From Callorhinus ursinus (Eukaryota; Chordata; Mammalia; Carnivora; Otariidae): a DNA stretch of 64,000 nucleotides. Positions 34,313 through 46,289 of the stretch are shown one piece after another; position 1 is the first letter of the stretch, and each line of letters opens with the position of its first letter. The position numbers and the translations under genes are program-made. The notes under the pieces are model-generated. The model was not told the origin of the DNA, searched no databases, and worked only from the letters and a program-made list of their open reading frames with translations. Location of the stretch: assembly GCF_003265705.1 (NCBI RefSeq), contig NW_020312785.1:19682968-19746967 (forward strand), in the 5' to 3' direction.

Positions 34313-35579
34313 TTGAAAGGCCCTTGATGTATGTGCAGTATTGAACTGGTACCAGTTTTATAAAACTGTGATAGGTGAGAGTTGACTCTATAAATATTGA
34401 AAAACACACAGCAGACTCATCTTTACAGATTCTAAAAAAAATTTGGGTTGCCATGGTAGCTTTTATTTCCTCTTATCTGTATAATGACTAACAGAGGCCA
34501 GATGGGTTGTTTTGACAGACACCTAAGACACTACAGATATGTTATTGTGAACTCTTTTACAATTTTCTTTGGATTTTCTTGTTCTCTTCACACAATGGTT
34601 GATCCATTATAGTTCATAATTAGGAAAATTGTAAGAAAGGAGACTCAACCAAATATTTTTATATTAGTGGCATTGTCACAGCCATAGATGACTTCCAGTG
34701 TATTTGTTTATGCAATAAAATCTTTTGATATTCTAGCAGTGTTGGTCTTAAAAAATATTTCCGTCATAATGGTGCATAAGATGACAGTGGGGACACAAAT
34801 AGTTATGAAGAAATCACTAAGAGTTATGATGTAGATATGTATAAAAGATCTTTTCATAATGCAAATTACATAAATTTGAATTAAGTGACTTTTAAGAACA
34901 TTGATTATTGATCTGATAAACTATTAAATCCATTAGGACCTTTTGTGTAAATAATAATGTTTAAAATGGATGCCGCTTTATAATAAAAATTCTTATGAGA
35001 AGTACTTATGGTCTCTTGCATGCTGAGGAGCCACTTTTTAACATTAAATGTCTTGGTGAACAATGTATTTTAAAATTAAGAACTATTTAAATTATGCAAC
35101 TACAAAAAGAGAAAAACAAACCCAAAAAAGAAAAACCCAGGATTTGCTCAGCATGTACTTTAGCACTTATGTTACTTAAAAATGACCAAGACATTTTGCT
35201 TTAAGTCCCTGTCAACGGGACTTACATATTTTTTAAATGATAAGCCATTCTATGCTCTACTGATTGTAGTATATACTCTGCCAAAAAAGAAAATTATACT
35301 TTTTATTGTGGTGCTGATCCCTATTTTTGAACATTTATAGGTGTCAAGGAACCTTCTGTAGTGATAAGCTACATTCATAAAAACAAATGCATCATGGAAA
35401 TATGTCATCACTCTGAAAAGAAATGTGTTTAGTTTGTGCTGGGGATGAAGACTGAGCTTGATTCTTCATAGGTCTTTGGGACATCTCATCTTGGTATGAC
35501 AATAAAAGTAGAGAATGTACTTCTATTTGTTAAACTTTTAGTAAGTCATATTGATGAATTAATTAATGACCCATCCTTG
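34313..35579. other. unassigned AT-rich sequence
   Basis: No repeat or gene recognised in about 1.3 kb. Confidence 0.35.
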
Positions 35580-35690
35580 CCTACTTTGTAAGTTCCTTGA
35601 GGACAAGAAACAGTTAAACTTACTTATTTTCACGTACCAGCAATGTCCTGCTTGATAATGTCTAATGAGGGCAGGAATGATAGATGAATG
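35580..35690 (+). repeat. LINE L2 3' end fragment, sense
   Basis: CTTTGTAAGTTCCTTGAGG, ACAAGAAACAGTTAAAC and ATGATAGATGAATGCATG follow sense L2 (gtaagctccttgagggcaggga... gaatgaatg). Confidence 0.55.
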
Positions 35691-35776
35691 CATGTATCTA
35701 AAAGGAAGAAAACTTCTTTTCTACCTAAAGGAAAGTTCTACAGAAATCAGATAGAAACTGTATCTTTATTTCCTTT

Positions 35777-35975
35777 TTTTAATGATTTTTTTAAGATTAT
35801 TTATTAATTTGACACAGAGAGAGAGCACAAGTAGGTAGAGCGGCAGGCAGAGTGAGAGGGAGAAGCAGGCTCCCCACTGAGTAGAGAGCCCGACGCGGAA
35901 CTCGATCCCAGGACCCTGGGATCATGACCTCAGCCTAAGGCAGATGCTTAACCAACTGAGCCACCCAGGTGCCCT
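35777..35975 (-). repeat. CAN-SINE, antisense
   Basis: Reversed tail TTAAGATTATTTATTAATTT to reversed head GAGCCACCCAGGTGCCC. TSD-like GAAACTGTATCTTTATT against GAAAATATATCTTTCTA is diverged. This is the only SINE between 23.7 and 45.9 kb. Confidence 0.9.
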
Positions 35976-38049
35976 GAAAATATATCTTTCTAAGGAAAGA
36001 TAATGCATAGAATGTGTTTTACACTCACAAAATTTTAGAATCGGAAGACTTCATTGATTGTCAAAACAATTACATCTACACATTCAATACCATGTTCACT
36101 CAATTTTTATAAATTTCAGAAGTTTGCGAATTACTTATTTTAGACTTGATTGCCTCTCTTCCCACAATTTGAGACTTTTCATCTCTCAGTAGTGAGGAAC
36201 CAGCTCTGTATTTTGTATTGTTTATCTAATTCGGCATAAAGTCCATAGGTAACTTTCACAAATCAACCTAACTTGGGAATGGAAAAGGGAATTATTTCTC
36301 TAACCTGTTTGACTCATTTGGTTTGGGCACTGTGTTAGTGAGGCCAGAGTAATACACTTTCTCTCTGTGGCCACACCCTGGCCCCTAAGTTCTTTCATGG
36401 CTCTTATTGAGAGGTCAGGAGAGAGTAGAAGAATCCAACACCCCTGAATAAGCAAGTCACCACTTAGGCCCTATTCCCAGCAGGTCATTAGCATCACTTT
36501 TTTTTTTACAAGAAGGATAGCATGATAATCATTCCCTGTGGGTCAGCCCTTGGCACTACAGTGCTGTGATTAAAGGTTACATAAAACCAGACTTGGACTT
36601 CGAGTCCTCCCTCCTCCCTACCCTACTTCCTATTTAATAAATGTAGAAGAACGAATGATCTGTTGAGGGTGGGGAATCACTATTACCAAAAACAAAAACA
36701 AAACCAAAAAAATCCTGAATTGCCATAAATACATCAACAGGCCAATACCTCAAGTCTGAACATATCTTTAAAGTCCTGTGAACTTTGAAAGTTGTTTACA
36801 TTTCTTTGGACCCAAGATAAATACCCGGTATTATATAAATATTTGCATTGGTATGAGATTCTTGCTAGAATTTAAACCAGCCCTGGGCTCCCAGCTAGCA
36901 TGAGCAGGGGGTAGGAAGCATGGCTGAGGTAAGCTTGCTCACTGCCAATTCTTTCTCAGGTCACTGATCTCCATAATTACTGAAGGATCAACATCTAGGG
37001 CCAATAATCAGGGCCTCTCTTGAGATGCCTGGGCCTTGAGTTATTTTGGTGCCAGTTCTCTTTGTCACCTGCTTTCCATATAACCTGCTGTTTTGTTGCC
37101 ATTGTTGTTATTTTTGCCTGCATTGTTGCCTTTATTAGAGCATCGTTTCTGTTCTAAATGTTTATGTGCTAAAAATCATTTTAAACCTATAAGTATCTGA
37201 AGTATATCAAATGCTCAACAGAAAATGGGGTCCACAACCCTGGAAGGAACATCATTTATTAAGAGCCCAATAGATAGGAATTGCCCTTAATAAAATAAAT
37301 CTCATAGGCAAACACAAAGCATAGCTGCACAATAGTCCAAAGTAATTTCTAAGTCCAGCAGACTTCAATAAGACAAACATATTCCAGCAAATGTCTTATC
37401 AATGAAGTTATAGGTGGGGTCGGGGGGTGGCGGAAGGGAAGGGGATTTGGGAAGTGATCTTAACCCTGAAAGTAAGTGTGGTTTTCACCCAGTAGATACT
37501 GATGGTACAGCTAGATCAGAATTTAGAGCTGGACTTTATTCAGATTGCTTAGAACAGAGGCCTTTCTGATTCTTTAAGATTTTAATTATTACTGGGTTTA
37601 AAAAGAATTTCTAAAATAAAGTGCCTTCCTGTTGTTAAAGAAGGATATACTGTATACTCACTAGCTCTTCTTAAAATTTCACAGCCATACTGGGAAATAA
37701 GCAAGCAGGATTCATTATCCCCACCTGAGCAATGAAGAAAGAAGATTTAGAGAGGTTGGAGAGTGCTGGTTTTGTGTTTTTCCCATACTAGTAAACCATT
37801 ATTCCTCATAGTCTATGCATGCATAGCAATGAGTTCACTCCCCTGGCACCATAGCTCTAGTCTGTTTACAAGCAAAGCCCCAAAAGATGATTCTTTCAAG
37901 GTGTAGGTACTGTTTTGAACATTAAAGAGAAACACTCTGTTTCATTGGCAAACTTTCTTAAAAGCCTCAATGTGCTCGGGTGAAGGGAGGTAAGAGGAGG
38001 AGCTTGGAGGAGGAGGCTCAGTTCTGGCCTCACCAGTTGGAAGGCCCCA
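35976..38049. other. unassigned sequence, one possible MIR scrap
   Basis: Mostly unique DNA. A diverged MIR-like piece may lie at about 37640-37760 (CATTATCCCCACCTGAGCAATG). No exon supported. Confidence 0.35.
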
Positions 38050-38180
38050 CCGAGGACACCTCACTTGTTGGGGCCTTGGTCTCCCCATCTGTGAAACAAG
38101 GAGCTGGCCCAACACAAAATCACTGCGTTGGTTTATGCCTCTCTGCCCTACACTGTACTGTGCTCTTTGGTTCTGTGCTG
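38050..38180 (+). repeat. possible MIR fragment, sense
   Basis: GGGCCTTGGTCTCCCCATCT followed by GTGAAACAAGG resembles the MIR segment gcctcagtttccccatctgtaaaatgg. Short and diverged. Confidence 0.45.
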
Positions 38181-38562
38181 AATTTGTGGTCCTTTTGAAA
38201 TCTTCTCCTGGGAAGGGAAGGAGTTGGTTCACCAAGAAATCAATAGAGGCTATGAGTTTAAAAAGTTACTTCTCAGGAGCCCTTGTGTTAAAATTAATAA
38301 CTGGAAGGTGAAATTTCAGTAGGCATCAATTTGTGCGTGTTAAGGAAGAGCACATTTTGTGGGGTGGCGTGGCAAGTATGGCAGTCACCCAGATGCACCG
38401 TCTATTCCCTTTCAGGAAAGGACATGTTGCCCAGCTGTGGGGCAGGTGGTCAGCATGGAGCCTCTGGTCGGCAGCTCCTTCAGAGTTGGCCTCAGCTAAA
38501 GAGTGTGGCTCTCTTCGCCCAAAGTCCCACCTTCCCCAGTTACCCGTATTTAGTAATGAGCA

Positions 38563-38566
<4 letters not shown>

Positions 38567-38608
<42 letters not shown>
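38567..38608 (+). repeat. (GT)21 microsatellite
   Basis: An uninterrupted GT dinucleotide run of 42 bases, followed by AAGTGTG. It creates artefactual poly-Val/Cys open frames in both offset readings. Confidence 0.97.
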
Positions 38609-38610
<2 letters not shown>

Positions 38611-39699
38611 GTGTGAAGGCTCAGCACATGTGTCACACAGGGGTAGGGGAGCACTGACAGATAATCTTTGGAGATTTCAGGAATGCCGAGATTTTGGTTG
38701 GCTTTTGTCCTCAAAGATTAATTTCTTTCCACTGACCAATAGCAGGGTTCTGGACTGTGCTGTGGGAGGGTGGAGCTGAGGAAAGGAGGTGCTACAGAGG
38801 AAGACAAGGTACTGGATGATCTGGTTTCAGAACCTCGTGTGATGCTGGCTGAAGCAGGAGGAAACACACGTTACAAGGACCACAGCAAGAAACAGATAAA
38901 GGAGGAAAACAAGGACATGTTGGTGTTTTCTAAGGAATGTACCTAAATGCGGGTGTCCCAAGAGACAGTGAGGTAATGGCTGGGATTCATCTGGGAGGGT
39001 TTTTAGGAAACATCAAACTCAGAATAATCTCTGGCTGGCCTCTGGGCAACCCAAGTTTCTGTTTAGGACTCTCCTGGGGAAGGTGCTCAGTTCCCATTAA
39101 GTGACATCCTGTGTTTACGGCCACAAACTTGGCTTCCAAATTACTCCCAGATTTCAGTGTTTCTACAGATTCTTATGGAAAACTTTGCAAACTATGTTTG
39201 GCTTCTTGTCATCATACACAAAACCATGTAAATTCTTTTAGGACAAAGTTAATATGATAATCTGATTTCTTAGGCTTTTACAAAGGACACACACTATCTT
39301 TTTTGTTTAAGAGCCATAGAAAACATGGAATAATATAGTAAAAATGCTTGTGAGTGGGTCCTCCCTGAACAGTCCACAGAAAGGTCACGGCTGGTGTCAG
39401 AGGTCACAAAAGATGTCACACGACTTCTTAATAAATGCAGGGTGGAATATTATCCCAAAGAAACACGGACAATCAGAACAAGAGTGTTTTGCTATTGTGG
39501 CAATTACTACTGTTCAAGGAGAGCCCACATTTGATTATGACGCTTTTCAGTCCATTCCAGTTCTTGACAAATTGATTCTTACTGAAGAGGACTGAAATCT
39601 CCAAAGAAGCATTCGGTGTCTTAACACATTACATTCTTATCCACAGGCAGCTTGAACCAGGGTTTTAAGTGAAGGGCTGGAGGCCAGAAATTTTGAGAC
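38609..39699. other. unassigned sequence
   Basis: Unique sequence. The 83-codon frame at 39344-39595 ends in an acidic stretch, but it has no motif, start context or splice partner I can support. Confidence 0.35.
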
Positions 39700-39870
39700 T
39701 GGAAGTAGTCTAGTAGAAAAAGCGTGGGTGATGGGGTATGATTTACACGTGGATCTTGCTTTGAAACTGGAACCACTTAAATGACTTCTCTGGGCCTTGG
39801 CTACTTAATCTGTAAAAGATGGGTTGCAGCCCTTGCCCTGCAGACTTATGAACTTTACATAAAAGATGGT
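39700..39870 (+). repeat. MIR SINE, sense
   Basis: AAAAAGCGTGGGTGATGG, TTGAAACTGGAACCACTTA, then ATGACTTCTCTGGGCCTTGG and TAATCTGTAAAAGATGGG match the MIR core order. Confidence 0.65.
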
Positions 39871-40164
39871 GTATGCTCCGCACCAGGACATATTAGACCT
39901 GCAAAAACTATTGGCCTTCTTACTGCCTGTTGATGATCTTGGACAAGTTCATACTCCATGAGAGTCACTTTTCTAAATCTGGCAGATGCTTCTTGTGAGA
40001 AATTAATAATTAAATGGTTATAGTTTTCTCGTCATTATCACACACCAAAAGAGTATTTCACAACTGAAATAACATGGCATTCATAGTCTCATCTTGAGTG
40101 GGCAGACTCATAAATATAGCATCCTGCTTTCTTGTTATGACACTGATACAATCATATTCATATT

Positions 40165-41750
40165 CTTTTTTTTTTCATTGAGTTATAATTGGCAAATAAC
40201 ATTATATTGGTTTCAGGCATACAATATAATGATTTGATACTTGTATAATTGCAAAATAATCACCACAAAAAGTCTAGTTAAAATCTGTCACCATACTTAG
40301 TTATGAATTTTTTTCTTGTGATAACTCTTAAGACTCACTTTTATCAACTATCAGTTATGCAGTATAGTATTATTAGCTATAATCACCATGCTCTACATTA
40401 CATCTTCAGGACTTACTTATTTTATAACTGGAAGTTGGTATCTTTTGATCCCCTTCACCCAATTTGCCTGCCCCCCAACCGGTGGTGCCCGTGGCACCAC
40501 CAAACTGTTCTCCATGTCTGTGAGCGTGGTTTGTTTGTTTTAGATTCCACATAAAAGTGAGATCATATGGTATTTGCCTTTCTCTGCCTGACTTATTCCA
40601 TTTAGAAGAATGCCCACACAGTTCATCCATGTTGTCTCAAATGGCAAAATTAAAATTTTTGTAGATGAATAATATTTGGTTTTATATATATATACATATA
40701 TAAATATAAATATATATATATATATTATATATATATACTCTTTATCCACTCATCCAACAATGGACATTTAGGTTGTTCTGATCACTACCTAAGCTATTGT
40801 AAAAAAAAAAAAGATACTGCAATGAACGTAGGATTACATATATTTTTTAGAGTTAGTGTTTTTGCTTTCTTTGGGTAAATATCCAGAAGTGGAATTGCTG
40901 GATCATATAGTAGCTTCATTTTTAATTTTTTGCGGAATTTCCCTACTGTTTTCATAATGGCTGCACCAATTTACATTCCCACCAACAATGCTCAAGGGTT
41001 CCCTTTTCTCTATATCTTTACCAACACTTGTGATTTCTTGTATTTTTGATAATAGCTAATCTAACATGTGAGGTAATATTTCATTGTAGTTTTTGATTTG
41101 CATTGCCCTGATGATGAGGGATGTTGGGCATCTTTTCACGTACCTGTTGGTCATCAATATGTCTTCTTTGGAAAAATGTCTATTCAGATCTTTTGGCCAT
41201 TTTTAAACTGGATTGTTTTTTGTTTGTTTTGCTATTGAGATGTATAAATTCTTTGTATCTTTTGGATATAACCCCTTATCAGATAGATGATTTATAAATA
41301 TTTTCTTCCATCCAGTGGGTTGCCGTTTCATTTCAATAATGGTTTCCTTTGCTGTGCAGAGCTTTCTAGTTTGATGTAGTCCCACCTGTTTATTTTTGCT
41401 TTTGATGTCAGATCCAAAAACTCATTGTTAAGACCAATGTCAAGGACTCACTGATTATGTTTTCTTCTAGGAGTTTTATGGTTTCAGATCTTATATTCAA
41501 GTCTTCAATCCACTTTGAGCCAATTTTTGTTCAAGGTGTAAGATAGTAGTCTAGTTTCATTCTTTTACATATAGCCCTTCAGTTTTCCTAACACAATTTA
41601 CTGAAGAGAATGTTCTTTCTCCATTGTATTTTTTTGGCTTTTTTGCTGTAAATTAATTAATCATATATGTGTAGTTTTATTTCTGAGCTCTCTATTCTGT
41701 TCCATTGATATATGTGTCTGTTTTTATGCCAGATTTCATTTCTAGATTCA
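40165..41750 (-). repeat. LINE L1 3' region, antisense
   Basis: Opens with TCATTGAGTTATAATTGGC and TATATTGGTTTCAGGCATAC, then TTTATAACTGGAAGTTGG, a TATA-rich tract (40682-40740), CAACAATGGACATTTAGGTT, ACATTCCCACCAACAATGC, TTTGATTTGCATTGCCCTG, GTTTCCTTTGCTGTGCAGA and TTCCATTGATATATGTGTC. These are antisense L1 3'UTR and ORF2. No intact ORF remains. Confidence 0.9.
40682..40740. repeat. TATA-rich simple repeat inside L1
   Basis: Repeated TATATA/AAATATAAA units over about 60 bases, lying in the antisense L1. Confidence 0.85.
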
Positions 41751-42029
41751 TATTGTTTAATATGTTTTATGTTTTTATGTATTGCTTTATGCATTATGTT
41801 TTCAAATATAAATGTAACTTAAATATAAAATCTTTTTTGACCCTTTAATTCCAAATCCGGAGAGATGTTCCTTCTTCCTAATGTTTGCCTCTTATTTATA
41901 ATAAAAGTCACTATCTTCTTAAATATGTGTTAGGCCAATGTGCAACCTCTGTATACTTAATTCTCAAAGGTGAATCCTCTGAGAAAAGTTGGTAAGAGTT
42001 GAATGGTAAAGCCCTCTAATTTGGGATCC

Positions 42030-42379
42030 AGCCCACAGAATGGGATAAAGTATTTGCAAATCATATATCTGACAAGAGACAGGTTTTTGGAATGTATAAA
42101 GAACTCCTACATCTAAATTAGAAAAAGACAAATAAACCAAATCAAAAATAGGTTTTCAAAATTCTATTTAAAAAGGATTTCAATAGGACATTTCTCCAAA
42201 GAAATATACAAGTGGCTAATAAGCACATGAAAAATGCTCAACGTTATAATTCATTAAGGAAATCCAAATGAAAACCACAATAAGACACCACTCCATACCC
42301 ACTAGACTGGTGGAAAAAAGAAGAAAGAAAGGAAGAAAGGAAGAAAGGAAGAAAGGAAGAAAGAAAGAAAGAAAGCAAA

Positions 42380-42467
<88 letters not shown>

Positions 42468-43195
42468 AAAAGAAAGAAAAAGAAGAAAAGAAAAAAATGA
42501 GAAAAGTAATTAATGCTGGGAAGGATATGGAAAAACTGGAACCCTCACATGTTGTTAGTGGAAATGTAAAATGATGCAAGCCACTTTGGAAAATAGTTTG
42601 GAAGTTCCTCAAAAGTTAAATATAGAGATAATATGTTTCACTTTACCATGTCCCAGCAATTTCACTTCTAGGTATATACCCAAGAGAAAAGAAAACATCA
42701 CATGCACACACACAAAAAATGTACATGAATGTTCATAGCAGCATTATTCATAATGGTTAAAAAGTGGAAATAGCATAAATGTCCATCTTCTGATAAAAAT
42801 ATGGTATGTCCATACAACAGGATATTATTCAGTGGTTAAAAGGAATGAAGTACTACTACACGCTACCACAGGGCTAAACCTTGAAGACATTATGCTAAAT
42901 GAAAGAAAGCTATCACCAGAGATCATATAGTGTGTGATTCCATTTCTGTGGAAGCCCAGAGCATGCAACTCCATGGTGCCCCAGTGTAGACTGGAGTGCT
43001 TCCAGCTGGCAGGGTGGGGGTGGGAAATGGACAGGGGCTGCTAGGGATGAAGGATTTGTGGGGAGGAGTGATGACAAAGTTTTAAATTTAGACTGTGGTG
43101 GTGGTAACACAACTCTCTGAATATATTAAAACCATTTGGTGAATTTTATAGTATGTGAATTTTATAGTATGTATCTCAATAAAGATGTTTTTAAA
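42030..43195 (+). repeat. LINE L1 3' region, sense, carrying a GAAA expansion
   Basis: AAAGTATTTGCAAATCATAT, AGGACATTTCTCCAAAGAAA, ATGTTCATAGCAGCATTATT, AACAGGATATTATTCAGTGG, ATATAGTGTGTGATTCCATT, and the end TATGTATCTCAATAAAGATG are sense ORF2/3'UTR. It lies head to head with the antisense copy at 40165-41750. The AATAAAG end at about 43179 is the L1 polyadenylation region. Confidence 0.9.
42312..42497 (+). repeat. GAAA/GGAA purine microsatellite
   Basis: About 185 bp of almost pure purine, first AAGG/GAAA mixed and then a long clean AAAG/GAAA run (about 42382-42468), embedded in the L1 ORF2 remnant. It generates the Lys/Glu/Arg-rich frame on + and the Phe/Ser/Leu-rich frame on -, neither a gene. 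Confidence 0.97.
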
Positions 43196-44295
43196 AAACC
43201 AGAACCATACAAATTCTCATGCAGCCTTGTCAGAAGATGGGGGAAATTCCAAAACTCACTGTACTTCTGAGATATTTTTGAAATGTTACATATATTTTAA
43301 GAAATTTGTGTAGGCATGTATTCAAAACATCCTGATGTACAAATCAAACTTTTTTTGATTTAAGTAAAATGAGATGGAGTACACTCAAAATGAAGTTAAT
43401 TCTATCAATGTGATGTGATACCATTGCAGAGTTATTTGATTTTCTCCACTTACCATATTAAATTTTATAGCCTCTTCTTAATTGCTCTTTAGATGAGTAA
43501 AATTGTGGTATTATTATGTAGGGCAATATTTAAGTATTCAGGCTTAATATCCAGCAGTTACAGTAATTGATGGATATCCCATTCTTCTGTTGTTCTCTTA
43601 GGTGATGGGGATAGATATACCTCCATTGACACAATAAGATCATTTTATACCAATTTTAATGCACCAGCTGGACACAGAAAACAACTTTGATTTCTTGTCC
43701 TGTGTCCTTTTAGTCCTGGTCTGGAAACTCATTTTTTCCCACCCCTTGGATGAAATCTTGAGTATTCACATAATAATAAAAACTCATCTAGTCACTTTTA
43801 GTTACAAATATAATCTCATTTTATCCACTAAAATATCTAGTTCAAAATTCTCAACTCATGGCTAGTTAGTCCTCATTCCCTCTCACAGATCAATGAGAGG
43901 GAGCTTATAGCAAGGAGAGGGAGGGCAGACACATTGTCCTCTTCAGCCTCCTCACTCACTAGCTATGGTTTCTGATTCCTGCCCCCCACCCCTCCACCCG
44001 TCCCTGCCCCCACCCTCAGGCTAAGGAATGTAGCTCAGAAACCTGGAAGCGGGGATTTGGAATCACTCAGCCAAGGGGGCCTATGGGGATTGAAATTCCA
44101 CTCAGTCTGCTCACCAATCCAAGTGCTCTGTGTTCACTGGGGAAAGAGGCACCCTTCGAATTGGCGGAGGGTTACCATCTGTTCACAAGCCTTTTGCCCA
44201 TGAGGTGGGGCACCATCTACTTTAAAAGAATACCATCTACTATTCTTTTTAAACTAGGAAGTTTTCACCATCATAGAGATGTAACCAAACTAACA
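43196..44295. other. unassigned sequence
   Basis: No gene or confident repeat. A C-rich tract (CCCCCCACCCCTCCACCC) is near 43981. Confidence 0.35.
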
Positions 44296-44800
44296 TGAGT
44301 TAGCTCCTTGGTGGGTTCCAGGTAGAGACTACACCAGGCGAGTTGTCACACAAAGGAGACTTTATTTGCAGCAAATAAGGAGGTCACAGGGAATAACTTC
44401 CAAAGCTGTGATGACGCAAGTGGCAGTGAGTGCCACCCTTTTATTTAGGGTGAGGATGAACATTCAGAAAGGGGTTTTGTCATTGCATGTAGAGGCAGAT
44501 ATACAAGGTTGTGCAGGCCTACTTAGAAAACTTGCCTAAACGTGTATCCTAGTTATGTTAATATTAAGGAGCTTGTGCTCCTCCTTGGGTGAAGCTTTCA
44601 ACATTATAATGAGGTAGCAGTAACTGGTGGACACTCCATGGTCCGTCTGCATAGGTGTGAGTGGATGCTTGAGCTCAAATTGGTCTAGGCCACACCAGAG
44701 CTCTTTCTGTTGTCTGCCTTTAAAAGATTAGGTTAATATTCCTGTGCCGCAGGGTGCGGTCAGTGGGGGTCTTGCTGGTGACAGTTTGAACCTCATTAAC
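44296..44800 (-). repeat. probable endogenous retrovirus solo LTR, antisense
   Basis: Read on the minus strand there is a TATA-like AAATAAAAG at about 44445, an AATAAA signal about 75 bases later (44364-44369), and a short pyrimidine-rich GTCTCCTTTGTGTGA stretch after it. That is the U3-R-U5 order of an ERV1-like LTR. No gag, pol or env sequence is seen next to it. Boundaries and family are uncertain. Confidence 0.45.
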
Positions 44801-45967
44801 CCTATGTGGCATGGTTCCAAATCTGGAACTCCCCTGTACCACCACTCCAATACTTCCCAAATCTTGGGGGATGTGTTTTCATTTCATTATTCTATGGGCT
44901 ACCAGAAGCCTTGAACACAACTGCATCTTGCTTCAGCGACTGCCTCACCCTGTGCTTCACCCTCCCTCCGCAATCCTCACTGTTTGTCTAAATCATATCT
45001 TTACTTTCAGTTCGCCCTTCTTTGTGAGATCTCCTGATTGCCTTGGTGTCTCATCCCCCCAGGCTTTGAAAATCCAAAGCACTCAGCACCCATTTACTGA
45101 GTACCTTTCTAACAACAGTTCCTTCCCATCCTTCCTCTTCCTTCTCGGTCTTCTCCCCTTCCTCCCTAATTTTCCCCTGCCTCACTTTCGCCCTTGTCCT
45201 TTGTTTCTCTCTCTCTCCTTTTAATCTAACTTTTACTTCCATCTAAATATACGTACTTAGTGTAAAAAGAAAATTGTTATAACTCTCTTAACTATAAAGA
45301 ATAGTTTCATACTTCCAACCTTCAAGTTCTACACTTCAGAATGATGACTTCCTATTGCTTTTCTTGTCTCTTTGGGCATTTACCTCCATGTTTCTATGCC
45401 TTTGGCTTATATTGCCTACACTGCTGCCTCTAGACTTTCTTTTTCAGATTTATAAATTATCTCTTTCATTCCCTCTAAAAAAGAGTAGGATTTAGTACTT
45501 TTATGTCAATGCCAATGTATATACTTCTCTCCCCCCCATCTTTCCATCATCGTTCCATGATACTTTTTAAAATCACTATTTAGTGTTTGTTTTATTATGT
45601 TTAAGATGAATTTTTGTTCACGTTGAGTCTTGTAAACAACATGGTTACATTTCCTTTCTTGTATAATGTTTAGTTTTTTCTTGGATTTAATCATTGCTTC
45701 ATTTATTTGCTTGTATCTATCATTAATGCATCCATTATCTGTCTGATTGAACTCTAAACCCCTATAAATGCAGTCAGGCATACTAGTTTTATGGGTTTCT
45801 TGATGAAACCCTTCCTGGAACCCTGTTTTCCTATTTTGAACTTAATTGATTGCTCTATTAGCTTTGGCACACTTATTCTCCTGGGACTTTCCTTCATCTT
45901 CATCTTGGGAATTCCCTTAGCTTCTCTCCTACATTGAACTGTAGTTTCTGATTCATTTCTCTTTCTT
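44801..45967. other. unassigned sequence
   Basis: Pyrimidine-rich in part (45110-45215). The 137-codon frame at 44811-45224 owes its length to the stop-poor CT-rich tract and ends in it. Confidence 0.35.
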
Positions 45968-46167
45968 TTTTTTTATTTTTTTTTAAAGATTTTATTTATT
46001 TATTTGAGAGAGAGAGAGAGAGAAACAGCATGAGAGGGGGGAGGGTCAGAGGGAGAAGCAGGCTCCCCGCCGAGCCAGGAACTCGATGTGGGACTCGATC
46101 CAGGGACTCCAGGATCATGACCTGAGCCGAAGGCAGTCGCTTAACCAACTGAGCCACCCAGGCGCCC
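45968..46167 (-). repeat. CAN-SINE, antisense, with perfect 14-bp TSD
   Basis: Reversed tail AAAGATTTTATTTATTTATT to GAGCCACCCAGGCGCCC. TSD CATTTCTCTTTCTT at 45954-45967 and 46168-46181, identical. It carries the GGGACTCCAGGATCATGACC subtype marker. Confidence 0.95.
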
Positions 46168-46289
46168 CATTTCTCTTTCTTGATTTTTGTCCTTGATTTG
46201 GAATACATATGCCAGTATCCTCCCCCAAAAGCGAGTGTCTCTGGTGTGTGTATGTGTGTATGTGGAGAGTGGGGGATATGGATAATTAT

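Noticed and set aside
38331..38779. Two overlapping open frames with Val/Cys repeats
   Set aside because: Produced by the GT dinucleotide run, not by a gene.
42244..42612. Phe/Ser/Leu-rich minus-strand frame and Lys/Glu-rich plus-strand frame
   Set aside because: Direct translation of the GAAA microsatellite.
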